Below, one piece after another: positions 50,514 through 59,869 of a DNA stretch of 64,000 nucleotides (within the stretch, counting starts at the first letter, position 1; each line of letters starts with the position of its first letter). The notes beneath the pieces are model-generated. The model was not told the DNA's origin, did not search any database, and saw nothing but the letters and a program-made list of their open reading frames with translations. The position numbers were made by a program, and so were the translations under genes. Origin of the DNA: Hyphomicrobiales bacterium (GTDB lineage Bacteria; Pseudomonadota; Alphaproteobacteria; Rhizobiales; Rhizobiaceae); the NCBI GenBank assembly GCA_017305935.1, contig JAFKJU010000019.1, positions 86,400 to 150,399 of the forward strand. The letters run 5' to 3'.

Positions 50514-51539
50514 TCAGCCCCAGCACTTGTCCTTGCCGGCCTTGGTGTCGATCGAATCGACGCCGGAAGCGGGCTTGTCGGTGATCAGCGTGGTGCCGGT
50601 GTCGAAGAAGTCCTTGCCGGGGGTCGGGGCAGGCTTTTCGCCACTGTCGGCAAACTTCTTGATCGCCTCGATGCCGAGCGAAGCCATCAGCAGCGGATAT
50701 TGCTGCGAGGTGGCGCCGATGACGCCGTCGGCGACGTTCTTCACACCGGGGCAACCGCCGTCGATGGAGACGATCAGCGTGTCCTTTTCCTTGCCCACGG
50801 CCTTCAGCGCCTCATAGGCGCCGGCGGCGGCCGGCTCGTTGATGGTGTAGACCAGATTGATGTCGCCATCCTTGGCGAGCAGGGTTTCCATGGCCTTCAG
50901 GCCGCCTTCCTCGTTGCCGGCGGTGACTTCATGGCCGACGATGCGCGGGTCGGTCTCATCGCCCCACTTGTTGGGATCGCCGAGCTCGATGCCAAAGCCC
51001 TTGAGGAAGCCCTGGTCGCGCAGCACGTCGACCGATGGCTGGGAGATGGAGAGATCGAGCATGGCGATCTTGGCGGCGGACGCCTTGTCGCCCATGGTCG
51101 CCTTGGCCCACTGACCGATCAGTTCGCCGGCCTTGAAATTGTCGGTGGCAAAGGTGGCGTCGGCGGCATTGGCCGGGTCGAGCGGCGTATCGAGGGCGAT
51201 GACCAGGATACCGGCGTCACGGGCTGATTTGACCGAGTCGACGATCGCCTTGGTGTCGGAAGCGGTGATCAGGATACCCTTGGCGCCATCGGCGATGCAG
51301 GCCTCGATAGCCGCGACCTGGCTTTCATGGTCGCCATCGATCTTGCCGGCATAGGTCTTCAGGTTGATGCCCATTTCCTTGGCCTTGGCGGTCGCGCCTT
51401 CCTTCATCTTGACGAAGAAGGGATTGGTGTCCGTCTTGGTGATCAGGCAGGCGGAAACATCGGCGGCCTGAGCCGGCGCGGAAAAGACGACGCCCAGCGA
51501 CAGGGCAGCAAAAGCGGCCGACAACAGCGATTTCTTCAT
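50514..51539 (-). CDS. frcB: FrcB periplasmic fructose-binding protein
   Basis: A 341-residue secreted protein with a signal peptide ending in SAPAQAA near residue 25. The Peripla_BP_4 fold is marked by [41 protein letters not shown] and [11 protein letters not shown]. It delivers fructose (and probably ribose or mannose) to FrcCA. A strong GGGAGGAG precedes the start. It is the first gene of frcBCAK and the one before the frcR divergent region. Confidence 0.93.
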   Translation of the reverse strand: MKKSLLSAAFAALSLGVVFSAPAQAADVSACLITKTDTNPFFVKMKEGATAKAKEMGINLKTYAGKIDGDHESQVAAIEACIADGAKGILITASDTKAIVDSVKSARDAGILVIALDTPLDPANAADATFATDNFKAGELIGQWAKATMGDKASAAKIAMLDLSISQPSVDVLRDQGFLKGFGIELGDPNKWGDETDPRIVGHEVTAGNEEGGLKAMETLLAKDGDINLVYTINEPAAAGAYEALKAVGKEKDTLIVSIDGGCPGVKNVADGVIGATSQQYPLLMASLGIEAIKKFADSGEKPAPTPGKDFFDTGTTLITDKPASGVDSIDTKAGKDKCWG

Positions 51540-51563
51540 GAACTCCTCCCGAGAGTTGCAGAT

Positions 51564-51582
51564 GCGGAACGACATGTTCCGC
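51564..51582. other. Inverted repeat in the frcB leader
   Basis: GCGGAAC and GTTCCGC flank five bases, 25 bases before the frcB start. It may be an mRNA hairpin or an operator. Confidence 0.5.
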
Positions 51583-51709
51583 CAAGGACATTTTGTGGGT
51601 GAGGCCTGTCTGGAGGGGCTTTGCGGGCCCTCCTCCAAAGGCCGTCGATGCACTTTACGGTGGATATTTAGACACGACGTCTCAGGCCTGTCAATAAATA
51701 AATCCAGTT

Positions 51710-51722
51710 GAATTAATAATTC
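51710..51722. promoter_or_regulatory. Candidate FrcR operator
   Basis: GAATTA-A-TAATTC is an exact AT-rich palindrome in an otherwise GC-rich gap, lying in the divergent frcB-frcR region. ROK regulators such as NagC and Mlc bind AT-rich palindromes. Confidence 0.5.
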
Positions 51723-51787
51723 GATCTGGCATTCTGGCGTCAGCGTGGCTAGGAAAGGAACCAGTCGCCGCAGGGGAGGAAACCCGC

Positions 51788-53035
51788 ATGCCCATTCCGG
51801 AGGATGGAGGAGCCGTCTCCTCAGCGTTGCCGGCCGCCGAGCCGTCCGGAGGCGCAAACCAGACGCGCGTGCGCGCCTATAACGAACGTCTTGTGCTGTC
51901 GCTGGTGCGCCGCCACGGCAGCCAGTCGAAGGCCGAGATCACCAGGCGCACCGGGCTTTCGGCGCAGACCGTGTCGGTCATCATGCGCTCGCTCGAAAAG
52001 GACGGATTGCTCCGTCGCGGCGCACCGGTGCGCGGGCGGGTCGGCCAGCCCTCGACGCCGCTGCATCTCAATCCCGACGCCGTCTTCTCCTTCGGCCTGA
52101 AGATCGGCCGGCGCAGTGCCGATCTGGTGCTGATGGATTTCGTCGGCCATATCCGCAAGCACCGGCGGCGCACCTATCCCTTCCCGCTGCCGCGCGACAT
52201 CATCGCCTTCCTGCAGAGCGCGCTTTCCGAAATCAGCGCCGAACTGACGCCCGCCGAGCGTGGCCGCATCGCCGGCCTTGGCATCGCCGCCCCCTTCGAA
52301 TTGTGGAACTGGGCCGAGCAGGTCGGCGCGCCGCGCGGCACCATGGATGCCTGGCGCTCCTTCGACCTGCAGGCCGAAGTCGCCGCCCTCGTTCCCTATC
52401 CGGTGCATCTGCAGAACGACGCCACCAGCGCCTGCGGCGCCGAACTGGTGTTCGGCGCCGGCCCCGCTTATCCGGATTTCATCTATTTCTTCGTCGGTTC
52501 GTTCATCGGCGGCGGCATCGTCTTGAATTCGGCGCTGTTCGTCGGGCGCACCGGCATGGCCGGTTCGGTCGGCTCGCTGCCGGTGCGCAACCGCAACGGC
52601 GAAACCCGCCAGCTTCTGGAAATCGCCTCGATCTTCGTGCTCGAGGACATGCTGCGCGCCGACAACATCGATCCGCAACCTCTATGGTATTCCGCCGACG
52701 AATGGATCGATTTCGGCGCGCCGCTGGAGCGCTGGATCCAGGAGACGGCCGCCGCGCTGGCGCAGGCGATCCTCTCGGCCGCCTCGATCATCGATTTTTC
52801 CGCAGCGATCATCGACGGCGGCTTTCCCGCCTGGGTGCGGCAGCGGCTGGTGGCGGCGACGATTGCAGCGGTCGGGCGCATGGACCTTCAGGGCATTCCG
52901 ATGCCGGAGCTGCGGGAGGGTACGGTCGGCGCCCAGGCGCGGGCCATCGGCGGCGCCAGCCTGCCGATCTTCGCCCGCTACCTCATCGATCAGAACGTGC
53001 TGTTCAAGGCCGTGGAGGCCGCCGACGCCGAATAG
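51788..53035 (+). CDS. frcR: ROK family transcriptional regulator, FrcR
   Basis: A 415-residue regulator. A winged helix-turn-helix occupies about 30-90 ([32 protein letters not shown]), and a ROK domain follows, with [24 protein letters not shown] and [10 protein letters not shown]. It has no obvious kinase active-site pattern and is expected to sense sugar as a repressor. A GGGGAGG site precedes the start. It is divergent from frcB, and the order matches S. meliloti frcR. Confidence 0.88.
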   Translation: MPIPEDGGAVSSALPAAEPSGGANQTRVRAYNERLVLSLVRRHGSQSKAEITRRTGLSAQTVSVIMRSLEKDGLLRRGAPVRGRVGQPSTPLHLNPDAVFSFGLKIGRRSADLVLMDFVGHIRKHRRRTYPFPLPRDIIAFLQSALSEISAELTPAERGRIAGLGIAAPFELWNWAEQVGAPRGTMDAWRSFDLQAEVAALVPYPVHLQNDATSACGAELVFGAGPAYPDFIYFFVGSFIGGGIVLNSALFVGRTGMAGSVGSLPVRNRNGETRQLLEIASIFVLEDMLRADNIDPQPLWYSADEWIDFGAPLERWIQETAAALAQAILSAASIIDFSAAIIDGGFPAWVRQRLVAATIAAVGRMDLQGIPMPELREGTVGAQARAIGGASLPIFARYLIDQNVLFKAVEAADAE

Positions 53036-53124
53036 CAGGCGGCATCTTCAAAAAAAATTCCGTTGCAACCGGCGCGCGCCTCGGCAAAAATCGCCGGATT
53101 ACCTGCGGCACCGGATCGAACCCC

Positions 53125-53829
53125 ATGAGCGACACGAGCAAAAGCGCGGCCTTCTGGCGCTCCTTTCCGATCTTCGAGGAATTCGACACGGAAACGATCG
53201 CGGCCATCGCCGACATCGCAACCCATCGCAAATGGCCGGCGGGCACGGTGATCTTCCAGCGCGGCGACGAAGGAAACTATATGCTCGCCATCGCCAGCGG
53301 CCGGGTCAAGCTGTCGCTGATCTCTCCGCAAGGCAAGGAACTGGCCATCCGCCACATGGAGCCCGGCACCATTCTCGGCGAGATGGCGATCCTCGACGGC
53401 GAGCCGCGTTCGGCCGACGCCACCACCGTGACCGCCACCGAAGGCTATGTGCTGGCCAAGCGCGACCTACTGCCGATCATCACCACCCGGCCCGGCACCG
53501 CGGAAACCGTGATCCGCTTTCTGTGCGCCCGCATCCGCGAGACGACGGAGCGGCTGGAAACCATGGCGCTCTACGATCTCGATTCCCGCGTCGCCCGCTT
53601 CTTCCTTGCCACGTTGCGGCAAATCCACGGCCATGAGTTGCCCGACCAGGCCAACCTGCAGCTTTCGCTGAGCCAGACCGAGATTGCCGCCATCGTCGGC
53701 TGCAGTCGACCGAAGATGAATCGCGCCCTTGCCTCGCTCGAAGACGCCGGCGCCATCACCCGCCGCGACGGCATCGTCGGCTGCGACATCGGCAGGCTGG
53801 TCCGCATCGCCGAACCACTGGACGACTGA
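53125..53829 (+). CDS. Crp/Fnr family regulator
   Basis: A 234-residue regulator with a cyclic-nucleotide-binding-like domain (IFQRGDEGNYMLAIASGRVKL, MAILDGEPRSADA) and a winged HTH_Crp domain (LSLSQTEIAAIVGCSRPKMNRALASLEDAG). The N-terminal cysteines of an Fnr iron-sulfur cluster are absent, so it is not a classical oxygen sensor. Residues that bind cAMP (the RSA pattern appears as PRSADATT) are partly kept. A repeat fragment follows its stop codon. Confidence 0.87.
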   Translation: MSDTSKSAAFWRSFPIFEEFDTETIAAIADIATHRKWPAGTVIFQRGDEGNYMLAIASGRVKLSLISPQGKELAIRHMEPGTILGEMAILDGEPRSADATTVTATEGYVLAKRDLLPIITTRPGTAETVIRFLCARIRETTERLETMALYDLDSRVARFFLATLRQIHGHELPDQANLQLSLSQTEIAAIVGCSRPKMNRALASLEDAGAITRRDGIVGCDIGRLVRIAEPLDD

Positions 53830-53850
53830 AGCATTTCCGGAGGGAAAACC
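53829..53850 (+). repeat. Partial copy of the palindromic repeat after the Crp/Fnr gene
   Basis: AAGCATTTCCGGAGGGAAAACC matches the 5' half of the element at 299; the 3' arm is lost. Confidence 0.5.
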
Positions 53851-53988
53851 ACCTTACGGTTTGGCCCGCGTGCTGGGATCCCCTTTCCCTCAATTCCTTA
53901 AAAAGCATGAACGGATGTATCCCCGGGAACTTCGCGGGACATTGATGCGTTGTTAACTCGAACCAGAAAAGGTCGAGGGAGAAAGACC

Positions 53989-54885
53989 ATGTCTGCCGCA
54001 CCTGCCCATGACAACTCGCATTGGAAGGCCAGCATCATGCGCGCCGCTGGCGCGGGCGCATTGGTGGCGGCGCTCGGGCTTGCGCTGCCGGCGCAAGCCG
54101 CATCGCCTTCGCAGGACAATTGCGACCGGCTGGCCGGCAGCCAGTACGACACCTCCCGCAACATGGCCTTCGCGCCGGTGCGGGAAGCCGGCCTGAAGGG
54201 CACCAATAGCCAGGCGATCGCCGCATGCCGCGCAGCGCTCGATGAAACCAATGCACCGCGTTTCGCCTTCCAGCTCGGCCGCGCCCTTGACGGCGCCGGC
54301 GACACGGCGGACGCCATGAACGCCTTCGATCAGGCCTCGCAGCGCGGCTATGCCATCGCCAAGGTGCATCTCGGTATGTCGCTGGGCGAGCTCGGCGAGG
54401 AAGAAGCGGCTTTCGCCCTGTTCCGCCAGGCCGCCGATGCCGGCAATGCGCTCGGCGCCTATAATGTCGGCGTGCTCTATCGCGACGGCGCCGGCACGGC
54501 CCAGAACACGGCTGAAGCCGTCCGCTGGTTCACCGCCGCCTGGACCAAGGGTTATGCCGCCGCCGGCTTCAATCTCGGCGTTCTCTACGACGAGGGCCAG
54601 CTCGTGCCGCAGGACAATGGCCGCGCCATGGAATGGTACAAGCGCGCCGCCGCCAAGGGCCAGGTCGACGCCATGGTCAATCTGGCGCTGATGTATGAAG
54701 GCGGCCAGGGCACGACGAGCGATCTCACCGCCGCCGCCAACTGGTACGGTCGCGCCGCCAAGCTGGGCGACGGCTTTGCCGAAGACCGCCTGAAGCTGGT
54801 CAACGAGGCTCTGGCAACGGCTCAGGCCAAGCCCCTGCCCGCGGCCGTCGATCGCAGCATCGTCACCGCCAGCACCGCGCTCTAA
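53989..54885 (+). CDS. Exported Sel1-repeat protein
   Basis: A 298-residue protein. A membrane or signal helix near residues 18-38 (AGAGALVAALGLALPAQAA) is followed by five or so Sel1-like repeats (for example AYNVGVLYRDGAGTAQNTAEAVRWFTAA and AGFNLGVLYDEGQLVPQDNGRAMEWYKRAA). This resembles ExoR, the periplasmic inhibitor of ExoS/ChvI, but the residue pattern and unique N-terminus do not allow that name. The start follows GAGGGAGAAAG. A 19-pair hairpin follows directly. Confidence 0.78.
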   Translation: MSAAPAHDNSHWKASIMRAAGAGALVAALGLALPAQAASPSQDNCDRLAGSQYDTSRNMAFAPVREAGLKGTNSQAIAACRAALDETNAPRFAFQLGRALDGAGDTADAMNAFDQASQRGYAIAKVHLGMSLGELGEEEAAFALFRQAADAGNALGAYNVGVLYRDGAGTAQNTAEAVRWFTAAWTKGYAAAGFNLGVLYDEGQLVPQDNGRAMEWYKRAAAKGQVDAMVNLALMYEGGQGTTSDLTAAANWYGRAAKLGDGFAEDRLKLVNEALATAQAKPLPAAVDRSIVTASTAL

Positions 54886-54926
54886 AGTCAAAGGCCGCCA
54901 TGGAGATCATGGCGGCCTTTGACTTT
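54884..54926. terminator. Perfect 19-pair hairpin between convergent genes
   Basis: AAAGTCAAAGGCCGCCATG pairs with its exact reverse complement across GAGAT, starting inside the stop codon of the Sel1 gene and ending just before the stop of the racemase-family gene. AAAG at one side and CTTTA at the other give T-runs on both strands, so it can end both transcripts. Confidence 0.85.
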
Positions 54927-54935
54927 ATTTCTGCC

Positions 54936-55988
54936 TTACTTGCGCGGCTCGGGGATGTCGCCCGCCGAGGGACCCCAGACGTCGGTCAGCGCAAATCCTT
55001 CCGCCATGGGATCGGCCGGGTCGAGCGCCACCTGATGCAGGCCGAAGGTGAAGCCGCGGCCGGCGATGGTCGGGATGATCGCCGGCTTGCCGGCGACCGT
55101 GGTTTCGGCCGAGAGCCCGACCTCGAATTCCGAGCCGATGATCGAGCGCGAAATCAGGGTATCCCCGACCGTCGCCTGGCCGCGCGCATGCAGCGTCGCC
55201 AGATTGGCGGAACTGCCGGTGCCGCAGGGCGAGCGGTCGACGCGGCCCGGCCACATCGTCGTGCAGGTGCGCATGGAACCATCTTCGTCACGGCCACGGA
55301 ACATCACGTAGGCGACGCCGGAAATCGCCGGAATCTCGGGATGCACGACCGAGATGGTGCGGTTGACGATCTCCTTGAGGATCATGCCGGCCTTGACCAG
55401 CGCGGCAGCATGGCTGGGGGCGATGGTCAGGCCCACCTGATCGGCATCGACCAGCAGGTAGAAAATGCCGCCATAGCAGATATCGCCGGTGATCCTGCCC
55501 CATTCGGGCGTGTCGAGCTCGACATCGAGCTGGTGGACGAAGGCGGGAACCATCGTCAGCTTGACCTTTTCGCAGCGCCCGTCGCGGCAGGTTGCAACCG
55601 CCTTCACCAGGCCGGCGGCGGTTTCCAGCGTCACCACGGTTTCCGGCTCCTTCATCTCGACGATGCCGGCCTCGAGCAGCGCGGTGGTGGCGCAGATCGA
55701 ATTCGAGCCGGAGCTGGCATGAGCCTGGTCCGGCTGCAGGATGACGAAGGCGGTATCGGCATCGGGATGCTTGGGCGGCAAGAGCAGGTTGACCGAACCC
55801 ATCGGCGTGCCGCGCGGCTCCAGCACCAGGAAGCGACGCAACGCATCGCCCTTCGGATCGGTGTTCAGCCAGTGCAGTTGTTCCGCCACGGTATTGCCGG
55901 GAATTTTCGGCACGCCGCCGATCGCCACCCGGCCGATCTCACCCTCGGCATGGACATCCAGAAGCTGGATCGTGCGTTTCCATCTCAT
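54936..55988 (-). CDS. Proline racemase family enzyme, probable 3-hydroxyproline dehydratase
   Basis: A 350-residue member of the PRAC family. In proline racemase and 4-hydroxyproline epimerase the two catalytic bases are cysteines in MCGHG- and SPCGTG-type motifs. Here the first is replaced: the region reads ASSGSNSICA, with serine, while the second cysteine is kept in DRSPCGTGSSA. Members with Thr or Ser at the first site are usually trans-3-hydroxy-L-proline dehydratases, sometimes with epimerase activity. The start MRWKRTIQLLD follows GGGAGA. The gene has its own palindromic operator and no other hydroxyproline gene beside it. Confidence 0.82.
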   Translation of the reverse strand: MRWKRTIQLLDVHAEGEIGRVAIGGVPKIPGNTVAEQLHWLNTDPKGDALRRFLVLEPRGTPMGSVNLLLPPKHPDADTAFVILQPDQAHASSGSNSICATTALLEAGIVEMKEPETVVTLETAAGLVKAVATCRDGRCEKVKLTMVPAFVHQLDVELDTPEWGRITGDICYGGIFYLLVDADQVGLTIAPSHAAALVKAGMILKEIVNRTISVVHPEIPAISGVAYVMFRGRDEDGSMRTCTTMWPGRVDRSPCGTGSSANLATLHARGQATVGDTLISRSIIGSEFEVGLSAETTVAGKPAIIPTIAGRGFTFGLHQVALDPADPMAEGFALTDVWGPSAGDIPEPRK

Positions 55989-56042
55989 CCTTCGTTCTCC
56001 CGTCAGGGCGGCGCCGGCCGCCGGCATATTCGTCGCTCCGAG

Positions 56043-56054
56043 CTGATATATCAG
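56043..56054. promoter_or_regulatory. Candidate GntR-type operator upstream of the racemase-family gene
   Basis: CTGATATATCAG is a perfect 12-base palindrome 55 bases before the start codon. It resembles operators of FCD-type GntR regulators, which control hydroxyproline genes in rhizobia. No such regulator gene is adjacent. Confidence 0.45.
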
Positions 56055-56128
56055 ATCGCCGTCATTGCCTACCGCTTTTTGCGCCTGAAGACGTGGCGCA
56101 AGGTCACGCGTGGCCGCGCGGCTTGCGG

Positions 56129-57532
56129 TCAGCGGCGTCCGTCGCAGGCGTCGGCGCGGCCCTTGTCGCGGATGGCGAAGCAGGCGGAATTGACCGTCCC
56201 CGCCCGGCGCGGCAAGGCCTCTTCGGCGGTTTCTCCGACCGAGACCCCCACCGTATCGACCGAGGTCAGCGTATTGCCGACCGAGGCGCCGAGGCGTTCG
56301 ACCTGCCGGCCGTAGTTGCGGCGCGTGCGCGGATCGAAGACGGCGATCGGGGTGGAAACGGCGACGCTCGCCGCATTGCCGACCGTCTGCGCCGCCCCCA
56401 GCGCCACCGAGCCGACGGCTTCACCCAGCCCGACCTCGCTATCGGTGATCGTCTGGCCGGCCACCAGCCGGCTGCCGATCAGCTTCACGACATCGGGGCT
56501 TTCGGCGAACTTGCCATGATTGAGCTTGTCGCCGGATTTCAGCTTGGTCAGATCGATGACGGTGATGCCCGCCCGCTCCAGCGCCGAGCGATAGGGCTCG
56601 ATCGACGGATCGATCTGGCCGAGCCGGTCGATATTGCCGGAAATACGGCGCGACAGCAGCAGCGCCCGGTCATCCTGCGAAACGAAGATGGTGAAATGCG
56701 GCCCCTTGCCCTGGAATGCGGCGATCTGCTGGCCGAAGACATCGACATCGAGATCGGGCGACGCCAGGATCACATTGCCGATCTTGGCCGAGACCCGGCC
56801 GTCGCGGATCGCCATCTGCCGGAGCGCCTCGACCGCAAGCCAGGTGCCCATCGAATGGGCCATGACGGTGATTTCGCCGACCGCAGGATCGTCAGCGGCG
56901 AGTTGCAGTAGTTCCTCCAGCGCGTCGCGGGAGTAATTGGTGCTTTCCTTGTCGTAGTTATAGTCAAAAATGCTGGCGCGCGACGGCCAGGTGAAGACCA
57001 CGGGCGCAACATCGGCGCCGCTGTCATGGACGATCTGCGCGAAGCGATAGACCGCTTCCTCATAGCGATTGTTGAAGCCGTGGACGAAGATCATCATCCG
57101 GCGATTCCTGGGCAGGTGCTGCTTCAGCCAGCTTCTGCCGCCCTGGGCCTTGTCGATCGTATCGACGCTGACGGTGGTGAAATCCTTGAGCGGATCGCCC
57201 GGCAGTTTCTGCGGCCATTGCACTTGGCCGATCTCGCGATTGCCCTTGGGCGGGATCGACACCTTGACCGCGTCAAGGCGCAGGCCCGTGCCGCGCTCGC
57301 CGGAAAACAGGATGGCCGGATCCTCGGACGGCGCCCGCGTCGTCGCCACCAGCATGTCGACGCTGGAGGTGCCGGGCAGGCTGACGCCAGTCGGCGTCAT
57401 CACCCCGATCGGCCGGCCGCCGCAGCCTGACAACCCCAGCACGGGGACGAGCAGGGCCACAACGCATTGCTTGCGGAGACGTTGCAGAGCGAGTGACAGC
57501 ACGGAGTTACTCCACTTAAGCGATAGGCCCAT
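56129..57532 (-). CDS. Lipoprotein alpha/beta hydrolase (DUF900 type)
   Basis: A 467-residue lipoprotein. The signal segment (CVVALLVPVLGLSGC) ends in a lipobox. An alpha/beta hydrolase of the DUF900 esterase/lipase family follows, with oxyanion region MIFVHGFNNRYEEAV, the nucleophile in VMAHSMGTWLAVEAL, an aspartate in LASPDLDVDVFG, and a C-terminal glycine/serine-rich tail. The start ATG at 57532 lies four bases after the AraC-regulator stop, so both are in one unit. The natural substrate is unknown. Confidence 0.78.
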   Translation of the reverse strand: MGLSLKWSNSVLSLALQRLRKQCVVALLVPVLGLSGCGGRPIGVMTPTGVSLPGTSSVDMLVATTRAPSEDPAILFSGERGTGLRLDAVKVSIPPKGNREIGQVQWPQKLPGDPLKDFTTVSVDTIDKAQGGRSWLKQHLPRNRRMMIFVHGFNNRYEEAVYRFAQIVHDSGADVAPVVFTWPSRASIFDYNYDKESTNYSRDALEELLQLAADDPAVGEITVMAHSMGTWLAVEALRQMAIRDGRVSAKIGNVILASPDLDVDVFGQQIAAFQGKGPHFTIFVSQDDRALLLSRRISGNIDRLGQIDPSIEPYRSALERAGITVIDLTKLKSGDKLNHGKFAESPDVVKLIGSRLVAGQTITDSEVGLGEAVGSVALGAAQTVGNAASVAVSTPIAVFDPRTRRNYGRQVERLGASVGNTLTSVDTVGVSVGETAEEALPRRAGTVNSACFAIRDKGRADACDGRR

Positions 57533-57536
57533 AGTC

Positions 57537-58418
57537 TTAGCTGTGAGCCGCCGCCTTTTCCAGCGCCTTGCGCCGTCGCGGACGCAGCGAAGCGGAGGGC
57601 GTTGCATTCCTGCTGCACAGGTAGGAGCGTGGCGGCGCACCGAGCATGCGCTTGAACATGGTGGTGAAGGCCGGCACGCTTTCATAACCCGCCTCCAGCG
57701 CCACATGGGTGATCGGCCGCCCGGCCGCCAGTTTCGGAAGGCTGGAAAAGACGCTGGCCTGCTGGCGCCAGGTGGCGAAGCTGAGGCCCGTTTCCTGACG
57801 GAAGAAGCGGGTGAAGCTGCGCCGGCTCATCGCCAGGGCATTCGCCCAATCGTCGATGCGCGCATCCGGGGCGGGATCGGCGAGATAGCGCCGGCAGAGC
57901 GCCGACAGCCGCTCGTCGGCCGGAAACGGCAGGCCGAGCGGACGCTCGCACAGGCTTTCCATCTCCGCCAGCAGCAGCGCATGCACCAGCACCGCCTTGC
58001 CTTCGCCGGGCGGGATATCGCCGAATTTCACCGCCTCGACCAGCAGGCTGCGGGCGAGATCGGTCACCGCCAGCACCTTTGGCACCGCATGTTGCGCCCG
58101 CTCCGGGCGCGGCGAGATGTAGACCGAGCGCATGACGACATCGCTCAGCATCTCCACGGTATGATCAAGCCCCTGCGGGATCAAAAGCGCGTGGCCGGGC
58201 GGGATCATCCAGCGGCCCTTCCGGGTGCCGACGAGCACCACGCCCTCATGGACACACAGGATCTGCGTGCGCCGGTGCTGGTGCAGCGGCACGCGGTAGC
58301 CGCCCGGCGCCTGACTGCTGTTGACCAGCACGTCTGCATCGGAGCTCTCCATGCGCGCCAGCGCACGAAAATGGTTCTCGTCGAGTGCCGAGAGGAGCTT
58401 CGGCGCCAGCTTTTCCAT
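57537..58418 (-). CDS. AraC family regulator with N-terminal cupin
   Basis: A 293-residue regulator. A cupin-like N-domain (YRVPLHQHRRTQILCVHEG, MIPPGHALLIPQGLDH) binds an unknown effector; the AraC DNA-binding domain has the double helix-turn-helix ANALAMSRRSFTRFFRQETG and ITHVALEAGYESVPAFTTMFKRMLG. The start MEKLAPKLL was taken because the upstream codons are not conserved. It is divergent from the MFS pump gene by 176 bases, suggesting it controls that pump. Confidence 0.88.
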   Translation of the reverse strand: MEKLAPKLLSALDENHFRALARMESSDADVLVNSSQAPGGYRVPLHQHRRTQILCVHEGVVLVGTRKGRWMIPPGHALLIPQGLDHTVEMLSDVVMRSVYISPRPERAQHAVPKVLAVTDLARSLLVEAVKFGDIPPGEGKAVLVHALLLAEMESLCERPLGLPFPADERLSALCRRYLADPAPDARIDDWANALAMSRRSFTRFFRQETGLSFATWRQQASVFSSLPKLAAGRPITHVALEAGYESVPAFTTMFKRMLGAPPRSYLCSRNATPSASLRPRRRKALEKAAAHS

Positions 58419-58594
58419 GGTTTGGCCCAATCGCGAAAGAATTGGACCACAACACAAAAGCAGGCCAGAGACAAGCCGGATACAAGCGCAAACGGACACA
58501 ATCCGCCTTCCCGCAGCAGCCCACGCATTCTCAGGATGACGTGGTCAGCGCTGCATTTTTCCATTCGAACAGGCGGATCGACGGAGGACATGTC

Positions 58595-59791
58595 ATGGCG
58601 GCGATTACGGGCAACGAGGCCCGCTTCGAAAAAACCACCTTTTCCATTCTCGTGGCGGTCAGCGTCTGCCACATGCTCAACGACGTCATGCAATCGCTGC
58701 TCGCATCGCTCTATCCGATGCTGAAGGAGAATTACCAGCTCGATTTCGTGCAAATCGGCCTGCTGACGATGACCTTCCAGATCACCGCCTCGCTGCTGCA
58801 GCCGGTGGTCGGCATCGTCACCGATCGCTGGCCGATGCCGTTTTCGCTGCCGGTCGGCATGGCGAGCACGATGATCGGGCTGATTCTGCTGGGCTCCGCC
58901 CATAGTTTCCCGATGTTGCTGTTCGCCGCGAGCCTCATCGGCTTCGGGTCGGCGATCTTCCATCCGGAATCCTCGCGCGTGGCGCGGCTTGCCTCGGGCG
59001 GGCGCCATGGCCTGGCGCAATCGCTGTTCCAGGTCGGCGGCAATGCCGGCTCGGCCATCGGGCCGCTGCTCGCCGCCTTCGTGGTGCTGCCGCTCGGCCA
59101 GCATTCCGTCGCCTGGTTCTCGGCCATCGCCATGCTCGGCATGGTCATCCTGACCTGGGTCGGGCGCTGGTATGCCGCCCATCGCCGCGCCAACGCCTCG
59201 AAGAAGGCGCCCAGCCGCACCCTGCCGCTGCCACAGAGCAAGGTGGCGATCGCCTTTGCCATCCTCGTGCTGCTGACGGCGACGAAGAACGTCTACATGT
59301 CCAGCCTGTCGAGCTACTTCACCTTCTATGTCATCGACAAGTTCGCGCTGTCGGTGCGTGATGCGCAGTTGATGCTGTTCCTGTTCCTTGGCTCGGCGGC
59401 AATCGGCACCTTCCTCGGCGGGCCCATAGGCGACCGCTACGGAGCGCGCTTCGTCATCTGGTTCTCGATCCTCGGCGTCATCCCCTTCGCGCTGATGCTG
59501 CCCTATGCCAACCTCACCTGGACCATCGTGCTGGTGGTGCTGATCGGGCTGATCTTCGCCTCCGCCTTCTCGGCCATTGTCGTCTTCGCACAGGAACTGG
59601 TGCCCGGCCGCGTCGGCATGATCGCCGGCATCTTCTTCGGTTTCGCCTTCGGTTTCGGCGGTCTGGGCGCAGCGGCACTCGGCGGCTTCGCCGATACGCA
59701 CGGCATCGACTTCGTCTACCGCTTGTGCTCCTACCTGCCCCTGCTCGGCCTGCTGACCATCTTGCTGCCGCGCATCCCCGGGCATCGCTGA
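58595..59791 (+). CDS. MFS transporter, fosmidomycin-resistance (Fsr) type
   Basis: A 398-residue exporter with twelve helices. N-terminal ILVAVSVCHMLNDVMQSLLASLYPML and the block GSAIFHPESSRVARLASGGR are characteristic of the Fsr branch, which exports fosmidomycin and other small molecules. A GGAGG site precedes the ATG. It is divergent from the AraC regulator and ends in a strong bidirectional terminator. Confidence 0.88.
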   Translation: MAAITGNEARFEKTTFSILVAVSVCHMLNDVMQSLLASLYPMLKENYQLDFVQIGLLTMTFQITASLLQPVVGIVTDRWPMPFSLPVGMASTMIGLILLGSAHSFPMLLFAASLIGFGSAIFHPESSRVARLASGGRHGLAQSLFQVGGNAGSAIGPLLAAFVVLPLGQHSVAWFSAIAMLGMVILTWVGRWYAAHRRANASKKAPSRTLPLPQSKVAIAFAILVLLTATKNVYMSSLSSYFTFYVIDKFALSVRDAQLMLFLFLGSAAIGTFLGGPIGDRYGARFVIWFSILGVIPFALMLPYANLTWTIVLVVLIGLIFASAFSAIVVFAQELVPGRVGMIAGIFFGFAFGFGGLGAAALGGFADTHGIDFVYRLCSYLPLLGLLTILLPRIPGHR

Positions 59792-59812
59792 ACCGCCAAG
59801 ACCGGCCAAACG

Positions 59813-59846
59813 AAAAACCCCGCCGGGCGATCCCGGCGGGGTTTTT
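59813..59846. terminator. Bidirectional terminator between the MFS and CmcI-like genes
   Basis: AAAAACCCCGCCGGG and CCCGGCGGGGTTTTT form a 15-pair stem around CGAT, with T-runs on both strands. Confidence 0.92.
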
Positions 59847-59869
59847 AGATGTGTAAACGCTTCAGTGCT

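Noticed and set aside
53989..54885. ExoR
   Set aside because: Sel1 repeats and a signal peptide fit, but such repeats are common and the specific ExoR sequence was not recognised.
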